DNA of 49,877 nucleotides. Source: Roseburia sp. Lineage in GTDB: Bacteria; Bacillota; Clostridia; Christensenellales; Pumilibacteraceae. Shown piece after piece: positions 44,981 to 49,877 of the stretch. Position 1 is the stretch's first letter. Each line of letters begins with the position of its first letter. The notes beneath the pieces were generated by a model. It made no database searches and was not told where the DNA came from. It worked only from the letters and a program-made list of their open reading frames with translations. The stretch lies in assembly GCA_023665905.1 (NCBI GenBank), contig JAMPDA010000011.1:1-49877 (forward strand), written 5' to 3'. The position numbers and the translations under genes were made by a program.

Positions 44981-45505
44981 ATGGTAAAATTCGAAACAAA
45001 ACTAAATGCGGACACTACAAAACAGCTTAATAAACATTCGTTTAGGCGTTTATGGTGGGTATTACTCTTGATTTCGATTTTGTTTGTTGCAATCGGATTG
45101 GTAGGGTATTTTTTCGGTGAAGATAATTCCGACAGAACTATGGGCATTGCGCTTATTGTATTCGGCGTGTTGTTTGCTCCGCTCGTTTGGGTCATTTCGC
45201 GGCTTTTGCAAAAATATATCAATAAGTCCGCGAAATACATTACGGACGAAACGGATGAAATATATATATTCAACGACGAAACGCTGTACATAAAGCAGGT
45301 GAGTGCGAAAATGCAGTCGGAAGTCACTTATGCTTACGATTATTTGTATAAAGTAACGGAAAGTGCGACGCACTATTTTTTGTATATATCTAAAATGCAA
45401 TGTCATATCGTTCCGAAAAATTCCGTTACGGAAGGCGATATAAATACATTGACCGAACTTTTGCGGCGGAAACTCGGAAATAAATTCAGCATCAAGCGAG
45501 TTTAA
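44981..45505 (+). CDS. YcxB-like membrane protein
   Basis: The 174-residue protein has two membrane segments (about 25-45 and 55-75) followed by a soluble part, with YIFNDETLYIKQVSAK and FLYISKMQCHIVPKNSVTEGD. This arrangement is that of the YcxB-like family (PF14317), whose function is unknown. A GGAG sequence lies just before the ATG. Its codons are AT-richer than in the main window. It stands alone between the tRNA terminator and a non-coding stretch. Confidence 0.75.
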   Translation: MVKFETKLNADTTKQLNKHSFRRLWWVLLLISILFVAIGLVGYFFGEDNSDRTMGIALIVFGVLFAPLVWVISRLLQKYINKSAKYITDETDEIYIFNDETLYIKQVSAKMQSEVTYAYDYLYKVTESATHYFLYISKMQCHIVPKNSVTEGDINTLTELLRRKLGNKFSIKRV

Positions 45506-45532
45506 GTAACGGATTACGATTTATCGAGATAA

Positions 45533-45652
45533 TCAAAGGAGTATGAGGAGCAGTTGACTTTGAAGCGAAAGTTCCTCGCTGCACTTTGCAAACGATGTTG
45601 CATTCGGGTTTAGAGCGCCTTTAATAGCTGTAAGTTTGTCTTTCTTTTCCAT
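45533..45652 (-). CDS. Possible small ORF or gene remnant
   Basis: A 39-codon minus-strand frame starts MEKKDKLTAIKGALNPNA and ends in a leucine-rich stretch with one cysteine. The composition looks protein-like, but there is no ribosome site or clear promoter. It may be a fragment of a decayed gene. The rest of the stretch from 45506 to 45862 holds the MATE promoter and nothing else I can support. Confidence 0.25.
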   Translation of the reverse strand: MEKKDKLTAIKGALNPNATSFAKCSEELSLQSQLLLILL

Positions 45653-45705
45653 ATGCACATCGACCGAAAACCGACGTTTTTTCTTAAAAAATTTCGATTT
45701 TGTGT

Positions 45706-45734
45706 TTGACTTTTAAAAATAATTTTGCTAAAAT
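45706..45734 (+). promoter_or_regulatory. Promoter of the MATE transporter gene
   Basis: TTGACT (45706-45711), a 17-bp spacer and TAAAAT (45729-45734). An in-frame ATG lies five bases later at 45740, before the Shine-Dalgarno-led start at 45863. Confidence 0.75.
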
Positions 45735-45862
45735 CGACTATGTCGACAGCGGAAAAACAGCGTATAATTTCGATTCTCGCTGTTTTTTTGTTGCTCTCGG
45801 CGCAGTTTTCAGGTAGCTTTTCTCCGATAAAGACTCCTCAACTTTTTTCACGGAGGCTTTAT

Positions 45863-47461
45863 ATGAAGAAAAAGGACAAAAACGATGCGCCGATGAGCGG
45901 CGATTATCTCGGCAGTGAAAAAGTCGGCAAACTGTTTGCCAAGTTCACCGTTCCGTGCATAGCGTCGCTGATAATATCCTGTCTTTACAACATCGTTGAC
46001 CAAATATTTCTCGGTCACATGGGCGTGGGCTACGGCACAGTCGCAAATGCGGCGACGGGCATTGTCTTTCCCGTCACCGTAGTCGGCTGGGCGTTTGCGT
46101 TGTTGTTCGGTGACGGCGCGGCGGCGTATTTGAGCGTGGCGCTCGGCAAAAAACGACCGGAAAAGATCCACAAGAGCGTGGGCGGAGCTATGCTCGGCGC
46201 GTTCTTGGCAGGTTGTGCCGTTATCCTTATTGCGTACCTTTGGGGTGATAAACTGTTGATGCTGCTCGGCGCGGACACGACCGACGCCATAGGCAGCGAC
46301 GGCAACGCGCTGACGGGCGTGAACACATTGGCGTATTCGCACGATTATTCGATAATAGTGTACGCAATGATGCCGCTTGCGCTCGTGCAGGTCTGCTTGG
46401 CGTCTATAATACGTGCCGACGGCAGTCCGCTGTATGCGCTCATCGCCATGGTGGCAGGCGCGGTGTTCAACATCGCGGGCGACCCGATAGCGATATACGC
46501 GCTCGACCTCGGCGTAAAGGGCGCGGCTTGGGCTACGATCATCGGTCAGTTTATAAGCTTTTTGCTGTGCGCCGGATATTTGTTCAAGAGCAAAAATTTC
46601 AGGCTCAAGCTCAAAAGTTTCGCGCCCGACTTTAAGGTCAGCGGCAGGGTGCTGCAACTCGGCTTGTCGAGCTTTATGACGCAAATATTCATTGCGATAA
46701 TCACCATCGTCAACAACATACTGCTCGCATATTTCTCGTTCATCGAGTTCGGCGAAACGGGCCCGCAAATCGCGCTCGCCGCGTTTGTCGTGATAATGAA
46801 GCTGTTCCAAATAATATTGAACGTTGCGATAGGCTTGGCGGCGGGCGCGCAACCGCTCGTGGGCTACAACTACGGCGCGCAAAAGTACGATCGCGTAAAG
46901 AAACTGCTGCTTTATATAATGGCTTGGACGGCAGGGATATGCTTGTTCTTTACAATACTGTTTGAAGCCGCGCCGATAATGTTTATCAAAATGTTCAGCA
47001 ACGAAACGAGCTCCACATACATCACTTTCGCGACGAACTGCATAAGGATATATCTGTCGCTGATAACGTTTACGTGCCTGCAAAAGTGCTGCGCCATATT
47101 CCTTCAGTCGATAGGCAAAGCAAAGTTCGCCGTTCCGCTGTCGTTTGTTCGCGACATACTGCTCATAATATTTTCCGTCGCGCTGCCTTTCGGCATAGGC
47201 GTTTACGGCGTGTTTTGGGGAGCGCCCATTGCGGATGCGATCGCGGCGATAGCGACCGTGCCGTTCATGATCATCGTGTGGAAGCAAATGGGCAAAATGT
47301 CTGCCGAAGCTAAATTATCGGCAAACGAACCCGAGCCGCCCGAGCCGCAGCATAACGACGCGCAAGAGGCGAGTGACGATGCGCAAGAAGCGAGCGACGA
47401 CGCGCAAACCGATCTGCCCGATACGGCGGACACCGTTTCCGACAGCACCGAAACCGCGTAG
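45863..47461 (+). CDS. MATE family efflux transporter
   Basis: The protein has about twelve membrane segments and the MATE pattern: LGSEKVGKLFAKFTVPCIASLII, YNIVDQIFLGHMG, and in the second half AAGAQPLVGYNYGAQKYDRVK. Such transporters export drugs or metabolites with Na+ or H+. The chosen start has GGAGG just upstream. The frame is open to an ATG at 45740, which would add 41 residues with a short hydrophobic stretch. The C-terminal 45 residues are an acidic tail with three DAQ-type repeats (DAQEASD, DAQEASD, DAQTDLPD). The substrate is unknown. Confidence 0.92.
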   Translation: MKKKDKNDAPMSGDYLGSEKVGKLFAKFTVPCIASLIISCLYNIVDQIFLGHMGVGYGTVANAATGIVFPVTVVGWAFALLFGDGAAAYLSVALGKKRPEKIHKSVGGAMLGAFLAGCAVILIAYLWGDKLLMLLGADTTDAIGSDGNALTGVNTLAYSHDYSIIVYAMMPLALVQVCLASIIRADGSPLYALIAMVAGAVFNIAGDPIAIYALDLGVKGAAWATIIGQFISFLLCAGYLFKSKNFRLKLKSFAPDFKVSGRVLQLGLSSFMTQIFIAIITIVNNILLAYFSFIEFGETGPQIALAAFVVIMKLFQIILNVAIGLAAGAQPLVGYNYGAQKYDRVKKLLLYIMAWTAGICLFFTILFEAAPIMFIKMFSNETSSTYITFATNCIRIYLSLITFTCLQKCCAIFLQSIGKAKFAVPLSFVRDILLIIFSVALPFGIGVYGVFWGAPIADAIAAIATVPFMIIVWKQMGKMSAEAKLSANEPEPPEPQHNDAQEASDDAQEASDDAQTDLPDTADTVSDSTETA

Positions 47462-47491
47462 ATTTTAAATTGTCGATTTTCATAGGATAAT

Positions 47492-47534
47492 ATCCGGACT
47501 TGACGTTGCAGTCGCGACAGGTCCGGATTTTTTA
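47492..47534 (+). terminator. Terminator after the MATE gene
   Basis: ATCCGGAC (47492-47499) pairs with GTCCGGAT (47521-47528) over a 21-nt loop and is followed by a T-run. Confidence 0.85.
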
Positions 47535-47543
47535 TGCAAGAGA

Positions 47544-47572
47544 TTGAAAATAGCCGCCGTGTGTGTTACAAT
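47544..47572 (+). promoter_or_regulatory. Promoter of the DinB-like gene
   Basis: TTGAAA (47544-47549), a 17-bp spacer and TACAAT (47567-47572). The leader is about 45 nt. Confidence 0.75.
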
Positions 47573-47623
47573 GGAAGCAGGTGTACAGTCGATTGCCTGC
47601 ACCGAGTGGAAAAGGAGATGATC

Positions 47624-48322
47624 ATGACGGTCAAATGCGTTTGGGAGCATAACGGCGACGATACGCTGCTGTATGCGGAAAATTTTATAGGCGCGTACAC
47701 GCGCGGCGCAAACCTCGAGATCGCGCGTTCCAAGATGCCCGACGAGATAAGGTCGTACTTGAAATGGATAGACAAGTCTGTTTCGTGCGAGATAGATATA
47801 GACATCGTGCAGGAAAAGGCGAGTGCGCTGAATATATGCGACGCCGACAGCGACGTCATATTCGACAGCGAGAGAGCGCCGTTGACTTCGGAGGAGTACA
47901 GTCGCTGTAAAGAGCTTTGCTTAAAGTCGGCGCGCGATTTTCTTGCGCTATTTGATTCGATAGAGAACAAGGATAAAAGCGCACTGCAAAGCCGGCAGAC
48001 TTTTTACGGCGTGATCCCGCGCACGGCGAGAGAAATGTACGAGCACACCAAAAACGTGAACAGCTATTACTTCGGAGAAATAGGCGTCGATGCGGACAAT
48101 GACGGGAATATATGTCTGTGCCGTGAAAGGGGATTTGCGGCGCTGGAAGCAAAAGACGGGTTCTTATCCGAAGCGCCCGTATCGGGCAGTTACGACGAAA
48201 TGTGGTCGCTCAAGAAAGTGCTTCGGCGGTTTTTGTGGCACGACAGAATACATGCAAAAGCTATGTACAGAATGGCTCTAAAGACATTCGGCGCAGGCGT
48301 AAAAAATATCTTTTGTTTTTAA
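47624..48322 (+). CDS. Protein with HicB-like N-terminus and DinB-like C-terminus, function unknown
   Basis: The 232-residue protein starts at the ATG six bases after AAAGGAG (47611-47617). The first 60 residues (LLYAENFIGAYTRGANLEIARSKM) resemble HicB-like or DUF1902 small domains. The C-terminal half has YEHTKNVNSYYFGEIG and WHDRIHAKAMYRMA, which recall the helical DinB fold and its histidine metal ligands. Both assignments are by eye and loose. It is a single-gene unit; no toxin partner is adjacent. Confidence 0.6.
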   Translation: MTVKCVWEHNGDDTLLYAENFIGAYTRGANLEIARSKMPDEIRSYLKWIDKSVSCEIDIDIVQEKASALNICDADSDVIFDSERAPLTSEEYSRCKELCLKSARDFLALFDSIENKDKSALQSRQTFYGVIPRTAREMYEHTKNVNSYYFGEIGVDADNDGNICLCRERGFAALEAKDGFLSEAPVSGSYDEMWSLKKVLRRFLWHDRIHAKAMYRMALKTFGAGVKNIFCF

Positions 48323-48358
48323 TAAAAGAAGTGTTTACGGAGTTTTGCCGATAAGATA

Positions 48359-48907
48359 TTAAAAATTAAGATCGCCGTTAAGCAACTTCAGCGCTGTTTG
48401 CGCAATTTCTTTCGGTGTTTTTTGCAGATCGCCGTTTATCCATTTACATAAAACCGAATAAGCTCCGCCCGAAAGATACGCATTTATGAGCGAGATGTCG
48501 GCTTCGCTGATTTCGTTATTCGATTTGTTCCGAAATTTTAATATGCTCCTATAAAATTTGGACAGCAGCAGCTCGATGTCATCATCTAAATTGTTTTCCG
48601 TAAAATATTTTACCAAGGCGGAATGTTCGTAAAAATAAAGGCACAAATGCTCTAAATATCTTTCGGCATCGGCTTCCGTCTTTATGTATTTTGTTGCGGC
48701 ATACAGTTCCTGTATGAAGTCCTTTTCGATATCGAGCAGTACATCTTTCGGCAGATCGTAGTGTCTGTAAAAAGTCGCACGATTGATTTCGCTCTCACGG
48801 CATAATTCCGTGATGCTTATTTCGTTCAACTCTTTATCCTTTAGCAGTCGCAAAAGGGTTTCCTTTAATATTCTTTTCGTCAAGCAGACGCGTTGATTTT
48901 CTTTCAT
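48359..48907 (-). CDS. TetR/AcrR family transcriptional regulator
   Basis: Residues about 8-55 form the DNA-binding domain: TKRILKETLLRLLKDK, then ELNEISITELCRESEINRATFYRHYDLPKDVL, a standard TetR helix-turn-helix. The ligand-binding domain is short and resembles the TetR_C_7 type. The start at 48907 (MKENQR) gives 182 residues; an ATG at 48928 is also possible, and neither has a clear ribosome site. It is divergent from the HdeD-like gene, with a 19-bp palindrome between them, so self- and neighbour-control are likely. Confidence 0.88.
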   Translation of the reverse strand: MKENQRVCLTKRILKETLLRLLKDKELNEISITELCRESEINRATFYRHYDLPKDVLLDIEKDFIQELYAATKYIKTEADAERYLEHLCLYFYEHSALVKYFTENNLDDDIELLLSKFYRSILKFRNKSNNEISEADISLINAYLSGGAYSVLCKWINGDLQKTPKEIAQTALKLLNGDLNF

Positions 48908-48932
48908 AATATTACCGTCTTGCGGCATTGCG

Positions 48933-48951
48933 ACAAAAATTTAATTTTTGT
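48933..48951. promoter_or_regulatory. Candidate TetR operator
   Basis: ACAAAAATTTAATTTTTGT is a perfect palindrome with nine-base arms around one central T. It lies 26 bases before the chosen tetR start, where TTAAAT would be a -10 box. The symmetry and place fit autorepression. Confidence 0.55.
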
Positions 48952-49023
48952 TCCGTTTTGCATCGCAATAAGACAAAACCCCACATAATGTTTCATTCGT
49001 AGCTGTTTGCGTTAAACTGTATG

Positions 49024-49052
49024 TTGTAAAAGCAACAAATGTATGCTAAAAT
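49024..49052 (+). promoter_or_regulatory. Promoter of the HdeD-like gene
   Basis: TTGTAA (49024-49029), a 17-bp spacer with a TG before the -10 box, and TAAAAT (49047-49052). GGGAG precedes the ATG at 49097. Confidence 0.7.
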
Positions 49053-49096
49053 TATAGCACGGTATCAACCGAAAGTCAAGTACAGGGAGTAATGTC

Positions 49097-49744
49097 ATGG
49101 ACAAAAATAACGTAAGAGAATGGTTCAAGAACAATTTGGGCATTATGGTCATCAGTTTGTGTCAGCTTGTAATAGGCATATTGCTTTTTGTCGATTATAT
49201 AGGGTTCACAAACGGAATAATCATTACTTGCGGCGCAATAATGCTTATATTGGGAGTTATCCAGGTCTTAAAATATTTTACATCGAAAATAGAGGTTGCA
49301 AAAACCGAAAGAGCCTTATTTAACGGACTTTTGCTGTTGATAATAGGCGCTTTCTGTGCTTTTAATTCAAAATGGTTTATAGAAATTATTTCGGTTATTT
49401 CGATATTATACGGCGTTGTGTTGGTGCTGTTGTCGCTTAACAGTATCCAAGCTATGACAACATTGCTGCGCTTAAAAAACAAAAAATGGTTCTTGGAGCT
49501 TATAAATGCCGTCGTTCTAATCACTTTTGCCGTAATTATTTTTGCTAATCCGTTTGGCGCCGGCAAAGGTATTTGGATATTCACCGGCATAGTCTTAATG
49601 GTCAGCGCGATCTACAACATTGTAAAAACCGTTTGCATGTCAATGCCGCAAAAACAAAAACCCGTTTCCGTAAAACAGGTAAGCGGCGATCCGGATCGGC
49701 AGGAAGAAGCCGCATCCGACGCAAAGAATAAAACGAGCAAGTAA
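49097..49744 (+). CDS. HdeD/DUF308-like membrane protein
   Basis: The 215-residue protein has six membrane segments in three pairs, with GIMLILG- and GIVLMVSAIYNIVK-like repeats, as in the HdeD/DUF308 family. The E. coli member is linked to acid stress; the role here is unknown. A charged C-terminal tail follows (about 183-215). The AT-rich codons match the tetR gene, and divergence from tetR suggests it is the regulated gene. Confidence 0.8.
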   Translation: MDKNNVREWFKNNLGIMVISLCQLVIGILLFVDYIGFTNGIIITCGAIMLILGVIQVLKYFTSKIEVAKTERALFNGLLLLIIGAFCAFNSKWFIEIISVISILYGVVLVLLSLNSIQAMTTLLRLKNKKWFLELINAVVLITFAVIIFANPFGAGKGIWIFTGIVLMVSAIYNIVKTVCMSMPQKQKPVSVKQVSGDPDRQEEAASDAKNKTSK

Positions 49745-49791
49745 GTATATCTACATTCACCCGACCTCAACCGAACACACCCGATAGTGGG

Positions 49792-49877
49792 CTGTTTTGG
49801 GCTCTTGCTACGTTAAGCTCGTTCATAGTAGGTCCACTACAATTTCACTCGCTTGCCTTGCAATAGCCTCAAAACAG
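49792..49877. repeat. Long imperfect inverted repeat at the right edge
   Basis: CTGTTTTG (49792-49799) pairs with CAAAACAG (49870-49877), then GGCT with AGCC and TTGC with GCAA, with one bulge and one mismatch. The loop of 51 nt contains a small TAGT/ACTA hairpin. It may terminate the HdeD-like gene or be the end of a repeat element that continues outside the window. Confidence 0.55.

Noticed and set aside
45539..45553. Four-codon ORF after a strong ribosome site (AAAGGAGT ATG AGG AGC AGT TGA)
   Set aside because: Too short to support as a gene without conservation data; the ribosome-site match may be chance.

Overview
The window is a dense stretch of core chromosome from a Gram-positive, probably uncultured Clostridia-type bacterium. 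The evidence is a germination (spore) protease gene (gpr), a CwlD-type spore-cortex amidase, DegV, VanW and YcxB family proteins, GGAGG-type ribosome binding sites, and very good sigma-A promoters (TTGACA-17-TATAAT). No species can be named. No prophage, CRISPR array or intact insertion sequence is seen.

Layout. 1-320: interspersed repeats and a structured palindromic element. 321-7619: esterase, cca, vanW, then lgt, a membrane protein, pncB and a coiled-coil protein. 7756-10028: rpsT (S20 with a long extra tail), divergent gpr, then murI. 10074-13863 (minus): apgM, glmS and a COG2426 membrane protein. 14068-19536: glmM, a UDP-GlcNAc 4,6-dehydratase-like protein, uppP and ddl. With murI, glmS and lgt these form a cell-envelope precursor neighbourhood. 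19651-24660: M1 peptidase, cwlD, lemA and a DUF2207 protein. 24703-31500: a nearly complete chorismate/tyrosine operon, tyrA-aroC-aroB-aroA-aroE-aroQ-aroK, whose last gene is a shikimate kinase fused to a HAD phosphatase. 31673-35931: hexose-phosphate mutase, transketolase and a YfbR-like nucleotidase. 36000-37165: a 1.1 kb gene-free array of related repeats between two convergent terminators. 37223-42984 (minus): the arginine cluster argC-argB-argD-argF followed by a GNAT and degV. 43183-49744: a zinc-ribbon membrane protein, tRNA-Leu(CAA), then a looser and partly AT-richer accessory region with a YcxB protein, a MATE transporter, a DinB-like protein, a TetR regulator and an HdeD-like protein.

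Genes that work together. GlmS, GlmM and the dehydratase feed amino-sugar metabolism, and glmS and glmM lie on either side of a divergent promoter region. MurI, Ddl and UppP supply peptidoglycan precursors. The aro genes run from 3-dehydroquinate to chorismate and on to tyrosine, but DAHP synthase is not in the window. ArgC, B, D and F convert N-acetylglutamate to citrulline, but ArgJ/ArgA are not in the window.

Most notable observations: a set of single-copy genes whose -10 box sits only 6-7 bases from the ATG with no Shine-Dalgarno site (apparent leaderless mRNAs); the aroK-HAD fusion; a GPR with almost no propeptide; S20 and Lgt with long charged extensions; a 27-bp palindrome over the ddl start; a 19-bp palindrome upstream of tetR; and the repeat array. 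I did not find a convincing multi-gene system of a wholly new kind. Most genes here belong to known families.
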